The translations under genes and the position numbers were made by a program. Shown here in pieces: positions 54,230 through 63,102 of a stretch of DNA of 64,000 nucleotides. Each line of letters begins with the position of its first letter. Within the stretch, counting starts at the first letter, position 1. The notes beneath the pieces are model-generated. The model was not told the DNA's origin and searched no databases. It worked only from the letters and a program-made list of their open reading frames with translations. The stretch spans positions 1-64,000 of the forward strand of contig JADYXR010000164.1 in NCBI GenBank assembly GCA_021772095.1. The letters are read 5' to 3'. Source of the stretch: Candidatus Obscuribacter sp. (GTDB lineage Bacteria > Cyanobacteriota > Vampirovibrionia > Obscuribacterales > Obscuribacteraceae).

Positions 54230-54464
54230 CGGTATGCACTGAATGCTCGTAAAGCCCACCAAACTGGGAATATAAACAAATCCTAAATATTGCTAATGTA
54301 GTGGAACAATTCAGTTGATAAGGGGTCTTAATACATAAGTCAAATCGATAAGAAGGAATGCCAAAGGTTGGCCGAACCCTTAGTAAAAATTTGAAGCTAC
54401 TTTAGACCTGAGCAGAACGCAGAATACATAAGAAGGAAAGATCAGGAGCCTTCAGGGAGGCTAT

Positions 54465-55586
54465 ATGGGAAACCCAAAGAGATTAGAAGTCACAGACAAA
54501 AAACTTTTTCAAGTAGAAGGATATGCAGGCGGTGGCCGGCGTAAAACGACGCGTAAGCGAACGGCCGGTGCACGTGGAGCTGGAGATCGTCTTCTCAGAG
54601 CCGTAGGCGATGAGTCGGACGATGATGGTGGCAATTTCGACCAGGACGAGTTCAGCGTACTCGATACAGTTTTGCACTCGCAAACCGATTACGAGGTCGC
54701 GGCGGAAATCGTTGAAGAGGTAGTCGAGGAAGAGGAAGTAGTTAAATACTCCGCGGGAGTACTTCCGGATTCTATTAAAAAGTACTTCTCGGAAATTTCC
54801 AGACGGAAACTTTTGACTGCGGTCGATGAGAAAGACCTGGCTACCAGAGCCAAATCCGGAGATAGACAAGCGAGATCGCTTTTGGTCGAAAGTAATTTGA
54901 GACTAGTAGTGAGCATCGCGAAAAAATATCTCAAGCGTGGAATGGCGCTGCAAGATCTTATTCAAGAAGGAAACGTCGGTCTGCTTCGTGCAGTCGATAA
55001 GTTCGATCCTGAGCGTGGCTTCCGATTCTCGACGTATGCAACGTGGTGGATCAAACAAGCCATCACGAGATCGATCGCCGATAAATCTAGAATGATCCGC
55101 TTGCCGGTTCACGTCAACGAGATGTTGGCGAAGGTTCGAAAAGAAGTTCGGAAGCTGAGTTCGGAGCTTGGCAGACCGCCAACGATTGAAGAACTTTCCG
55201 AAGCGACTGAAATCAAAAAGGAAAAAATCCTGCAGATCATGGAAACATCACGCGATCTTCTGTCGTTGGACAGCGCGATTGGGACTGGTTTTGACAGCAC
55301 TTTGGGCGAACTGCTCGAGGACGATCTCATACCGGCACCAACGGAAACCACGACGAACAATCTTCTCAAACAAGACGTCACTGGTCTTCTTACATGCCTG
55401 ACGGAACAAGAAAAAGCGATCATCGAAATGCGCTTTGGATTGAAAGACGGAACTGGAAAAACTCTATCGCAAGCCGGGCAGGTACTTGGCATTAGCCGAG
55501 AACGCGCTCGACAAATCGAAGCGAAAGCAATTCGAAAACTGCGAAACAGTAAAACAATGAATGGTATGAGATCGTATCTCAACTAA
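54465..55586 (+). CDS. rpoD: Primary RNA polymerase sigma factor (sigma-70, RpoD/SigA)
   Basis: A 373-residue sigma factor. Region 1.2 begins near VLPDSIKKYFSEI, region 2 contains NLRLVVSIAKKYLKRGMALQDLIQEGNVGLLRAVDKFDPERGFRFSTYATWWIKQAITRSI, region 3 follows, and region 4 ends with LSQAGQVLGISRERARQIEAKAIRKLR. Region 1.1 is reduced to a basic and acidic N-terminal stretch (1 to 95), with GGGRRKTTRKRTAGARG. It directs transcription of housekeeping genes. GGGAGG precedes the ATG. The organisation matches cyanobacterial SigA-type factors, which are of similar length. Confidence 0.95.
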   Translation: MGNPKRLEVTDKKLFQVEGYAGGGRRKTTRKRTAGARGAGDRLLRAVGDESDDDGGNFDQDEFSVLDTVLHSQTDYEVAAEIVEEVVEEEEVVKYSAGVLPDSIKKYFSEISRRKLLTAVDEKDLATRAKSGDRQARSLLVESNLRLVVSIAKKYLKRGMALQDLIQEGNVGLLRAVDKFDPERGFRFSTYATWWIKQAITRSIADKSRMIRLPVHVNEMLAKVRKEVRKLSSELGRPPTIEELSEATEIKKEKILQIMETSRDLLSLDSAIGTGFDSTLGELLEDDLIPAPTETTTNNLLKQDVTGLLTCLTEQEKAIIEMRFGLKDGTGKTLSQAGQVLGISRERARQIEAKAIRKLRNSKTMNGMRSYLN

Positions 55587-55610
55587 TCATTTGACAATGA
55601 CCGACAGCTT

Positions 55611-55658
55611 ACCGGGTTAGGACGAAAGTTCTGACCCGGTTCTCTTTTGTTTTGTTTT
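55611..55658 (+). terminator. Strong Rho-independent terminator of rpoD
   Basis: ACCGGGT (55611) and ACCCGGT pair perfectly and enclose a G-U-containing TAGGAC/GTTCTG stem with a GAAA tetraloop (55624-55627), followed by TCTCTTTTGTTTTGTTTT. It lies 24 bases after the rpoD stop. Confidence 0.9.
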
Positions 55659-55684
55659 GGTTTTAGTGCGCGCTTTTTTGATCG

Positions 55685-55862
55685 AGGTCGCCACTTATTC
55701 GACGCGCAACTTGTTCGAGGCAACTGGTCAAACCCAACCGGTTCCGACGCACTTGTTCCAATGCAACTTGTTCCAATGCAACTTGTTCCAATGCAACTTG
55801 TTCAAGCCAACTTGTCCAAGGCGCAACTTTTGTTCGAGGACGAAACTTGTTCGAGGTCACAA
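55685..55862. repeat. Degenerate CAACTTGTTC repeat region with 15-bp tandem core
   Basis: The word CAACTTGTTC or ACTTGTTCGAGG recurs about eight times. In the middle, CCAATGCAACTTGTT is repeated three times in tandem (about 55755 to 55803). It sits between the rpoD terminator and the start of the TrkA-type gene and encodes nothing recognisable. A longer frame across it is an artefact of the repeat. Confidence 0.7.
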
Positions 55863-55928
55863 CCCCTTCTCAACCTTGCGGCTGCTAGAATACCTAACTT
55901 GCTGAGACAGCAAAGGATATTCAAGTCG

Positions 55929-57026
55929 ATGCCAACTCGCCGCGATCTGATCAAGCAAAAATATGAACGACGCGGTCGCAAATTTTTGCGTTTGATCAAA
56001 GTTCTCTTTCGCGAATTTCGTGGCTTCTTGATTTGCGCGGTTCTTGGCTTCACGACTTCGGTGATATCGCTTTATTATCTTTATCCGCATGAGATGGTTC
56101 CAGGCGGCAAGCTCACGATCGTGCAGTCCGCTTACTACACAGTGCTGATGACCTTTTTCGAAACGCCCCTTCCGTATGTTGAAGATTGGCGTCTATCACC
56201 ACTTTTCTTCTTGCTTCCGGTCGCCGGTCTGGTTACTATTGCCGAGGGTGTTGTGCACTTGAGCCATCTTTTGTTTCAACGCAAAAGATTTTCAACTGAG
56301 TGGCAAATGATGATCGCAGAAACAATGGAAAATCACGTTATTGTTTGTGGCTTAGGCAACGTCGGTCTCCGCGTGGTCGAGCATTTGAAAAGTCTCGGCG
56401 AAGAAGTTGTCGCCATCGAGAGCACTTTAGAAAGTCGTTTTTCCAACGAGGTGTCCGGCTTTGATGTGCCAGTGTTGATCGGCGATGCGCGCGATCAAAC
56501 GTTGCTTGAAAAAGCGTCGGCAAAAAGCGCAAAAGCGATCATTGCCGTGACTAATAACGACCTGGTTAACATCGAAGCGGCGCTCAACGCGCGCGAAATC
56601 AACCCCGACATTCGCGTTGTTCTGAGAATGTTCGATCAACGATTAGCAAAACGCATGGCGAAAGTTATGAACTTCGAAGGCGCATATAGTTCGTCGGCGA
56701 AGTCGGGGCCACTATTTGCACAGGCTGCTGTCAGCGGACACGTTTTGGATTCGTTTCAATTTGGTGGCACGGTAATCAACGCCGTTGAATTAGTCGTCGA
56801 ACCCAATACTCTTTTAGTAGGCAAAACGATCGATCAATTGAGAGCTCAGCACGAAGTGACCATTCTATTGCAAGAACGTGAAGACGGTGTTCTTGACTGG
56901 AATCCAGCGCCTAGCAATGTACTAAGTGTTGGAGACAAGCTGTTGATCATGACGGATCCTGACGGCGTTAAGCGGATGGAACCGATGACGCGCAAGATGA
57001 GTCTTCCGCGAGATCGAGAATTGTAA
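55929..57026 (+). CDS. TrkA-N/RCK domain membrane protein, ion-channel-like
   Basis: A 365-residue protein. Two helices (about 31 to 51 and 91 to 113) flank a pore-loop-like segment (66 to 83), in the 2TM channel layout. The segment reads TVLMTFFETPLPYVEDW, without a TVGYG-type selectivity filter. The RCK/TrkA-N domain follows (HVIVCGLGNVGLRVVEHL, near 136, with GxGxxG), ending in a TrkA-C-type half. RCK domains bind NAD(H), ATP or ions and gate K+ channels. ATG 55929 follows AAAGGA by 12 bases. Whether it still conducts K+ is doubtful from the sequence. Confidence 0.75.
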   Translation: MPTRRDLIKQKYERRGRKFLRLIKVLFREFRGFLICAVLGFTTSVISLYYLYPHEMVPGGKLTIVQSAYYTVLMTFFETPLPYVEDWRLSPLFFLLPVAGLVTIAEGVVHLSHLLFQRKRFSTEWQMMIAETMENHVIVCGLGNVGLRVVEHLKSLGEEVVAIESTLESRFSNEVSGFDVPVLIGDARDQTLLEKASAKSAKAIIAVTNNDLVNIEAALNAREINPDIRVVLRMFDQRLAKRMAKVMNFEGAYSSSAKSGPLFAQAAVSGHVLDSFQFGGTVINAVELVVEPNTLLVGKTIDQLRAQHEVTILLQEREDGVLDWNPAPSNVLSVGDKLLIMTDPDGVKRMEPMTRKMSLPRDREL

Positions 57027-57063
57027 TCGAAGCTTTCGCGTTCACGGTTTCAAGGAAACATCT

Positions 57064-57942
57064 GTGAAGGGAAACGTCACATTCGCTTCGTCTTTCGCGC
57101 CTGTCCTTGCGGTTCTTGGTGCGATCATTGCCATGACGGTGGGCACTTCATACGGCAAGGAATTATTTCCAGCGATTGGTGCAGAAGGAACCGCGACTGT
57201 GAGAGTTGCGTATTCTGCGATTATTTTGCTGGCAATTTGGCGACCATGGCGAAGCCAACTAACAGCCAACGACTTCAAAGCGATTGCGTTGTATGGTGCG
57301 ACTCTTGGATTGATGAACTTGATGTTCTATTTGTCGCTTGTAACGCTGCCTATAGGGATTGCTATTGCGATTGAATTCACCGGACCATTGAGTGTTGCTG
57401 TGTATTCATCGCGTAAGTTGATTGACTTTGTTTGGATCGGTTTAGCTGTTGTAGGCCTGCTACTGCTGCTGCCTTTGACGGCGGACGCGGAAGCGATTAA
57501 TCCAATCGGTGTCGGCTTCGCGGTGGCGTCGGCGATACTATGGGCTTTGTACATTATCTTTGGAAAAAGGGTCGGACATCTGCATGCCGGTGTATCAACA
57601 TCGTGGGGAATGCTGTTCGCAACGATGGTTGTGGTCCCTGTTGGTATTTTTCGCGCGGGAGCAGAACTTGTCGGGCCAACGGTTTTACTTCCTGGATTTA
57701 TTCTTGCTTTGGCTTCGAGCGCAATTCCGTACACGCTAGAAATGTTCGCGCTGAAACGATTGCCGAAAAATACGTTTGGTATTCTTTTGAGTATGGAACC
57801 GGCAGTTGGTGCGCTGGCTGGATTGATTATTTTGCATGAGCAATTGAGTTTGATTCAGTGGATTGCGATTGGTTGTATCGTCGCTGCATCGATAGGAAGT
57901 TCGCTCGGTGCGAAATCATCGAGTGCAGATCCATTTAACTAA
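57064..57942 (+). CDS. rhtA: EamA/RhtA-type 10-helix exporter
   Basis: A 292-residue DMT-family protein with ten hydrophobic helices in two repeated EamA halves. The pattern VYSSRKLIDFVWIGLAVVGLLLLL and AVASAILWALYIIFGKRVG resembles RhtA, the threonine/homoserine exporter. The start is GTG 57064, with AAGGAAAC upstream. Substrate specificity among amino acids and related compounds cannot be read. It starts 37 bases after the TrkA-type gene, so a common transcript is possible. Confidence 0.85.
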   Translation: MKGNVTFASSFAPVLAVLGAIIAMTVGTSYGKELFPAIGAEGTATVRVAYSAIILLAIWRPWRSQLTANDFKAIALYGATLGLMNLMFYLSLVTLPIGIAIAIEFTGPLSVAVYSSRKLIDFVWIGLAVVGLLLLLPLTADAEAINPIGVGFAVASAILWALYIIFGKRVGHLHAGVSTSWGMLFATMVVVPVGIFRAGAELVGPTVLLPGFILALASSAIPYTLEMFALKRLPKNTFGILLSMEPAVGALAGLIILHEQLSLIQWIAIGCIVAASIGSSLGAKSSSADPFN

Positions 57943-57992
57943 GACTATGGGAATCGTCCAAAATGACTAGACCGGTGATGCTCCAGCGAGTG

Positions 57993-58008
57993 GCACCACC
58001 TGAGATGC
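57993..58008. repeat. Dispersed GCACC-N6-GATGC motif (imperfect)
   Basis: GCACC-ACCTGA-GATGC between convergent genes; one mismatch to the dispersed family. Confidence 0.35.
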
Positions 58009-58020
58009 CGGGGGCACGGA

Positions 58021-60174
58021 TTAAAGCAGGAAGATCTTAAATCGTATCAGCAAAATGAAAAGGGTTGAGAGCACTATCACCGGCATGACTTTTGCTGCAG
58101 GCATATCATGAACTTGTTTCATGCCGAGAATTTGAAGTCTCAATGCAATTACAGTGGCAATCAACAAAGTGATATAAGCAGGAATGTAATTGCCAAAGAA
58201 GTTGAACTTCAGTCCGGCAATGACAAGAGCGGCTGAACTGTATGCAATTACTCGGAAGTTGGCTTCAAAAGGCTCGGTGCTGCCCATGCCGGTGAAGATT
58301 TTCCAGCAGATGAAACTCAAGAAAAATGCTTGCAGGCAGTTGCCGATAAAGAACTGAATTGAGATGAGCAAATTCATGCTGATGACGCCGGCGAGTAATC
58401 CGCTGACGCCGGCGAGGATGAACAAAAATATTGCGGGCTCGGCGATGTTACCGCGAGTCGGCATAGCTTTGAAAAATTCTTCCGGATGAAGAAGAACGTG
58501 GCGAGCGTCTTGCAGCGCCAACATGAACAACCCTTTTGTTTCAGGTGAAGCGACGAGTTTTTCGAATCGTTTGAAGTTATCTATCTGGACTGTGGCTTGG
58601 CTGAAGTCGGTGGCAGTTTCGTCTTCATCAGGTTGCGGTCTGCGTTTCTTTCTTTTCGTCGATGTTGGTCCTGATGCTGCCGGTGGTGGCAGGTCCTTTG
58701 AACGACTTCCGCCTTCTTCAGGAAGCTTCAATTTAGGTTCCGGTGCAGAAGGTTCGCCGGGACCGGGAGCTCTTGGAGTAGAGGCTGTTGGGTGAGGCAG
58801 CGGAGTTTGTCCGAGCTGCGCATTTTGTGATGATGGGTCCGGATATTGTTGAGCCGCTGAATTTGGCAGTCCTGGTTGAACGTGTGGTTGACCAGTCGGC
58901 GTCTGCTGGCTCGGTTGTTGGTTTGCTTGTTGGTTCGGCTCTTGATTCCATACGGGGCGATGACTGAGTGCGGACTGACGCTCGCCGGAATTATGCGTTT
59001 GTGCGGGTTGGTTTTGTTGAGGACTCTGATCGGCTAGCCGATTTGCCGCTAAATTTTGGCTTGCACCGGGGTGTTGGAGTTGTCCCGGGCCAGGCTGCTG
59101 ACCGGGATCGGAGAACTGTTGTCCGGCTGGCGAAGGATCCTGGTAGAAATCCTGGAATGAGGAATTTGTTTGAGCTGCTTGGCTCGGCAAGGCTGGAACA
59201 TCGTTGCCCGCAAAAAAGGCTTGCTGTGCGCTTACTGCAGGATTGTAGTTTTGAGGCTTAGGATTAGCCGGGGCTGCTCCGGGTTGCAGGGCACTACCAG
59301 CGGTGCTGGGAGGCGCGGTCTCCGCATCGAAAAATCCAGCGGGTGATCTCCGGGCATCTTGAGTTGGAGGCCGAACCGGAGCCTGATGAGGGTTAGCTAT
59401 TTGTCCTGATTCGAGCAAAGCGTGAGCAGACGGATCGAGCTGGTCGAACACTTGGGGTTGGCTGGCGAATGATTGCGGATTTTCAACTCGGCGTCCGAAA
59501 TTATCAAAAAAGTCCTGAGGCTGAAACGCTGACGACGGGTCGTGATTGACAGCTGGAGCCGGATGAGGCTGATGAGATGGTCCTGGATCGATCACAGCTG
59601 ATGGTTCGGGATTCATGACTGAACGGGCTTGATTCGGATTCGAGCCTGGATTCAAATTTGGATTTGGATTGGGATTTGGATTGGAATTTTGATTTTGGTT
59701 CTGAATTTGATTTTGATATTGATCTTGATTTTGGTTCTGGTTTTGATTCGAGTTGATTCCTGCCGAAGGGTGAGTACTGAAGCCCGCTGGACTGGCAGGA
59801 ACAGCGTCAGGTGTCGCCGAAGGATAGGGATTTATAACTGCAGACGGCTCCGGATTGTAGGCGCCCTCTGGTTCTCGGTTCAATCCAAAAACATTAGGAT
59901 TGAATGCTTGAATGGTGGCAGGATCAGGATCGAATTGACTCGAGGCAAAACTGAAAGAGCGAGTATGCATCGCACCATCTTCCGCACTAGCATTGATGCT
60001 GCCATGAAAAAATTGTTCTGGGTTTTGAGCGATTCTAAAAGAGCCGGAGACGTCCTGAGGTTCATCAACATCTTGAGGTCCATCAACGTCATACGGCTCT
60101 GAATGCGCGGTCGCGCGATTCTTTTCGTCGTCGGCGCTCGTGGGATCCTGATTGTTGTTTTGAGACTCGCTCAT
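58021..60174 (-). CDS. Yip1-domain membrane protein with 500-residue disordered N-terminus
   Basis: A 717-residue protein. Residues 1 to about 510 are disordered, rich in Asn, Gln, Pro, Ala and Ser, with runs such as NQNQNQNQDQYQNQ and NPNPNPNPNLNP near residue 145 to 175; it is prion-like in composition. A short Lys/Arg block (KRKKRRP, about 513) leads to a C-terminal Yip1 domain (about 535 to 717, FKAMPTRGNIAEPAIFLFILAGVSGLLAGVI and onwards) with five helices. Bacterial Yip1 proteins are of unknown function. The helices would place the long tail on the cytosolic side if the N-terminus is inside. Confidence 0.7.
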   Translation of the reverse strand: MSESQNNNQDPTSADDEKNRATAHSEPYDVDGPQDVDEPQDVSGSFRIAQNPEQFFHGSINASAEDGAMHTRSFSFASSQFDPDPATIQAFNPNVFGLNREPEGAYNPEPSAVINPYPSATPDAVPASPAGFSTHPSAGINSNQNQNQNQDQYQNQIQNQNQNSNPNPNPNPNLNPGSNPNQARSVMNPEPSAVIDPGPSHQPHPAPAVNHDPSSAFQPQDFFDNFGRRVENPQSFASQPQVFDQLDPSAHALLESGQIANPHQAPVRPPTQDARRSPAGFFDAETAPPSTAGSALQPGAAPANPKPQNYNPAVSAQQAFFAGNDVPALPSQAAQTNSSFQDFYQDPSPAGQQFSDPGQQPGPGQLQHPGASQNLAANRLADQSPQQNQPAQTHNSGERQSALSHRPVWNQEPNQQANQQPSQQTPTGQPHVQPGLPNSAAQQYPDPSSQNAQLGQTPLPHPTASTPRAPGPGEPSAPEPKLKLPEEGGSRSKDLPPPAASGPTSTKRKKRRPQPDEDETATDFSQATVQIDNFKRFEKLVASPETKGLFMLALQDARHVLLHPEEFFKAMPTRGNIAEPAIFLFILAGVSGLLAGVISMNLLISIQFFIGNCLQAFFLSFICWKIFTGMGSTEPFEANFRVIAYSSAALVIAGLKFNFFGNYIPAYITLLIATVIALRLQILGMKQVHDMPAAKVMPVIVLSTLFILLIRFKIFLL

Positions 60175-60534
60175 GTTTAAATAGCCGTGCTGCCTGAACT
60201 ATTGCGATTGCTGCTCTTTTACTAAGACTACGCTATTGAAGAGCTCATAGCGCAACTTGGAAATGGAAGTCTTACGCCGCTCAACTGGCGACCGAGTTGG
60301 CGCCGAGCCTGGCGTTTTGCGAGTTCTACCTGCCATTCGTTTATACCCTGATCTGATTGTACATATTCTAGATATGCTTTTGCAGTATCTGATATATCTT
60401 AGCGGCAAGGACTTCAGCATCGCGCGCCCGCGGTCGTCAAAAAAAAATCCTCCGATCGTTAGAAGGGAGGATTTAAACGTTTCGACGTTCGCTGCTATCG
60501 CGTTGCGTTTGGGCTGCGATGGCGTGAGTGTCGA
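60175..60534. other. Intergenic region with terminator
   Basis: The region contains the terminator of the DUF2934 gene (60439-60474) and a weak 45-codon basic frame on the minus strand (60199-60336) without a good ribosome-binding site, which I do not accept as a gene. Confidence 0.3.
60439..60474 (-). terminator. Rho-independent terminator of the DUF2934 gene
   Basis: On the minus strand AAATCCTCC and GGAGGATTT form a 9-bp stem (60445-60453 with 60466-60474), followed by a run of T (the A run at 60439-60447 read in reverse). It lies 60 bases after the stop at 60535. Confidence 0.88.
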
Positions 60535-60939
60535 TTAGTTGAGTGAACTGAGTTCGGCTTCTGCGCGCGCCCAATCATAAGCGTCTCCGCCGTGATCGTA
60601 TCCGCGTTCTTGCCAGAGGAAATATGCGCGAACAGCGATTTGTTCGGCAGTGATTGTTCTCTTCTCAATTTTTTCTTTTTTTGATTCGACAGCAGTTGTT
60701 TGTGTTGCCTTTGGCGTGGTCACAGCTTCTTTCTCGGTTACTGTGGTGGTCTTGATTTCGGTAGCCTTGGACTCGGTTGCTTTCGTCGTCGCTTTTGGCG
60801 CCGGATTTATGTTAGCTGCTTTTGTCGGGGTTGCCTTTTCTGTGGTAGCTGCAGCCTTACTAGGCGCGGCTTTGGTTGATGTCGACTTGGGCTCAGCTTT
60901 AGTCGATTTACCAGGTGTCGGGGTATTTTTCGTAGCCAT
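60535..60939 (-). CDS. DUF2934-domain protein with Ala/Lys/Thr-rich N-terminus
   Basis: A 134-residue protein. The last 40 residues (AEQIAVRAYFLWQERGYDHGGDAYDWARAEAEL) match DUF2934, a short helical domain found in many bacteria, with unknown function. The first 85 residues are Ala/Thr/Lys/Pro-rich and basic, resembling a nucleoid- or polyanion-binding tail. A GAGTAAGAA sequence precedes the ATG. Confidence 0.75.
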   Translation of the reverse strand: MATKNTPTPGKSTKAEPKSTSTKAAPSKAAATTEKATPTKAANINPAPKATTKATESKATEIKTTTVTEKEAVTTPKATQTTAVESKKEKIEKRTITAEQIAVRAYFLWQERGYDHGGDAYDWARAEAELSSLN

Positions 60940-61070
60940 TTCTTACTCCTTCGTTTGAGTCAACGTCTCGTGAGAGGTGCCTCAAAAACAGACAACAAGT
61001 CTATCTCAACTGTGAAAGATTGGCGCGTTCTTGTTACGCAACGTCAAAAATTGAGAGGTCCTTCATGAAG

Positions 61071-62183
61071 TTAAAACTTCACACCGGCATCGTTGAGACA
61101 TCTTTTGATTTCGGGTAGAGCCTGTCGCGCCGCGTCTTCGCCAGCTTTTATCGCGCGCACTGCATCGCGTTTGCTGGTCGACAACAAACCGATTCCGGTG
61201 ACGTCAGGATGAATGATCACACATGCTTTATTTACATGTGGACGATCCAAAGTGTCGAGCTGCAGTGTGACCATGCGTCTGCTGACGCTGCCCATTTTTC
61301 TAAATGTCTTGATGGGAACCTCTTGCATTTTTTCGTCGGCATTGACTGCAATCACGACGTCTGCGCCCAGTTCTGTCGCCTGTTCTACAGGTACGTTAGC
61401 GAGAACGCCACCATCAACAAATAAGCCGTCTCCGATTTGAATCGGTTTTCTCAATCCAGGCACAGCAGAACTGGCTTGCATAGCCTGATATAGCAAACCT
61501 TTATTTAAGGTTTCTGCTTTCCCGCTAACAAGATCTACGGCAACGGCTGCGTATGGAATTTTCAATTCTTCGATAAGCTTCTCGTCATCGGGCAGATGTT
61601 TGTTGAGGAAATGGCGAAAGCGAACGCCCCAGTAAAGCCCATCGTATGGATGATAAACCAATCTCGGCATAATGAAGATCGGCATCGTCACAAGGCGAAC
61701 AGCGAGTTTTGCGGACATGTACGACTTCATCAGTTTGCGCTTAGTAAACATCTCCTCGATATCCGAAAGCGGCAAACCAGCACAGTAGAAGCCGCCGACG
61801 ATGGCTCCCATACTGGTGCCGACAACGAGATGGAAGGGAATATTCGCTTCTTTTAAAACTTTGAGAACGCCAACATGAGAGGCGCCGCGCGCGCCACCGC
61901 CACCGAGAACGAGGGCGACTTTTATTTGTGGATTATGATAAGTCGAGTCGGCGCCTGCCGTGTCTGCGCCTGACGTTTCTTCGGCTGCGACTGTGGTTTC
62001 GACACCGGCGGATTTATCAGCGATACTGCATGTAGTATCACTGAAATGGATGGCTTTGGCCGGAGCAACGACACAGAGCCATGCTGTCAACAATAGTTGA
62101 GTCGTCACAGCAACCGCTGCATTTGTTGGTTTCACAACCGAATCCCCCGAGACGACTCGCTCAGGGCGCGTCATACTATGCAT
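61071..62183 (-). CDS. Patatin-like phospholipase
   Basis: A 370-residue protein. GGGARG (95 to 100) is the oxyanion-hole motif, the nucleophile is Ser124 in GTSMG, and the dyad Asp is Asp257 in DGGV, so catalysis is expected. The N-terminus has a hydrophobic stretch (about 24 to 44) that fits a signal anchor or peptide, so it may act at the envelope. The patatin domain (88 to 275) resembles RssA and bacterial lipases. Substrates are phospholipid or neutral lipid acyl esters by family. Confidence 0.88.
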   Translation of the reverse strand: MHSMTRPERVVSGDSVVKPTNAAVAVTTQLLLTAWLCVVAPAKAIHFSDTTCSIADKSAGVETTVAAEETSGADTAGADSTYHNPQIKVALVLGGGGARGASHVGVLKVLKEANIPFHLVVGTSMGAIVGGFYCAGLPLSDIEEMFTKRKLMKSYMSAKLAVRLVTMPIFIMPRLVYHPYDGLYWGVRFRHFLNKHLPDDEKLIEELKIPYAAVAVDLVSGKAETLNKGLLYQAMQASSAVPGLRKPIQIGDGLFVDGGVLANVPVEQATELGADVVIAVNADEKMQEVPIKTFRKMGSVSRRMVTLQLDTLDRPHVNKACVIIHPDVTGIGLLSTSKRDAVRAIKAGEDAARQALPEIKRCLNDAGVKF

Positions 62184-62623
62184 TTTACAACTACGAGGGC
62201 GATAGAGCTAGCAAGCTCGGCGCAATCTAAGGGTGGTTCAGCATGAGCAAGGCAGTGCTACCCGTGGTGGCACAGTCGAGAGAGATATTTTCTTGATATT
62301 TTTGATATTGAAACCGCAGAACTCGCGTATACCGCGATCACAAAGCATGACCATTACTTACGTCACTACTTCTATGATTGATCTCTAGCGTTGTCATTAG
62401 GGTAAAGCAAATTTATCTGCAAACTCGTTAGTCGCCTGGAAGTCAAGCCTACTGATTGTTTAAGCTTTCCTGTTGCCACTTGACTACTGCGAGCGCCGGA
62501 TAATTGCTTGTTCGTTCGCCCAAAAATATGCATAATTATCCTTGAAACCGTTACTTCGTGGGTATTTCCCAAAGCTATCGATTAGTCGTCCGGTCGCATA
62601 TACCTAGAATCTGAGGTGTCCTG
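62184..62623. other. Divergent intergenic region
   Basis: The 440 bases between the patatin gene and the next plus-strand gene have a GTGGTGGCAC word near 62256 and TATAAT-like AT-rich segments, but no clear gene; an open frame on the minus strand is not supported by a start signal. Confidence 0.3.
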
Positions 62624-63019
62624 ATGGGCCTTTCGCTGTTCTATAAAAACGTCACAAGCGGGTCAGGCAAGCCGATGTCCATGACCGAGCGCCGCAGAAA
62701 AACGTTGGATGATATTCCGACGCCGCGCGTCACGACGGAGATGTCGACAGGATATCGCGAACTCAGCAAAAACAAGACGCTCGCCGGTCGCGAGTCAGCG
62801 CGCCAGTTTAACGGTGACGAAAAGGATTTAGGACAAAACCGATTGAAGATGGTTTCACGTCTGCGCCACAAAGAAAAGTTTCTTGCATGGCGGCATTTGA
62901 TTCACGATCTCTCCAGATATGTTTTGACCGGACTGAACAAATTCAACCCAGCGCGTGTGCTGGTGCCGGATCCTTATGAAGTGAGCAATAGCGCTGTTAG
63001 ATTTACGCGTCGCAAATAG
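62624..63019 (+). CDS. Basic protein of unknown function
   Basis: A 131-residue, strongly basic protein. GAGGTGTCCTG precedes the ATG. The middle has DIPTPRVTTEMSTGYRELSKNKTLAGRESARQFNGDEKDLGQNRLKM, followed by a helical segment (RHLIHDLSRYVLTGLNKFNPARVL). No family or membrane helix is recognised. It is followed by a hairpin at 63064. Confidence 0.55.
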   Translation: MGLSLFYKNVTSGSGKPMSMTERRRKTLDDIPTPRVTTEMSTGYRELSKNKTLAGRESARQFNGDEKDLGQNRLKMVSRLRHKEKFLAWRHLIHDLSRYVLTGLNKFNPARVLVPDPYEVSNSAVRFTRRK

Positions 63020-63063
63020 TCTGCGCTTTAAGTCTTCGCGATTCAGCAGAATTTTAAAACTGG

Positions 63064-63102
63064 TTGCACCACGCCTGGTATTACACCATAGGCGGTGGCA
63101 AA
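63064..63102. other. Near-palindromic 39-base hairpin
   Basis: TTGCACCACGCCTGGT (63064-63079) and its near-complement ACCATAGGCGGTGGCAA form a long stem with a 5-base loop, 45 bases after the stop at 63019. It contains a copy of the dispersed motif (63083-63098). The rest of 63020-63336 holds no gene that I can support. Confidence 0.5.
63083..63098. repeat. Dispersed ACACC-N6-GGTGG motif
   Basis: ACACC-ATAGGC-GGTGG, in the right arm of the 63064-63102 hairpin. Confidence 0.45.

Noticed and set aside
60199..60420. 73-codon minus-strand frame upstream of the Yip1 gene
   Set aside because: It lacks a clear start signal, and its basic composition is ordinary for non-coding frames; the 45-codon version from an internal ATG also lacks a good Shine-Dalgarno.
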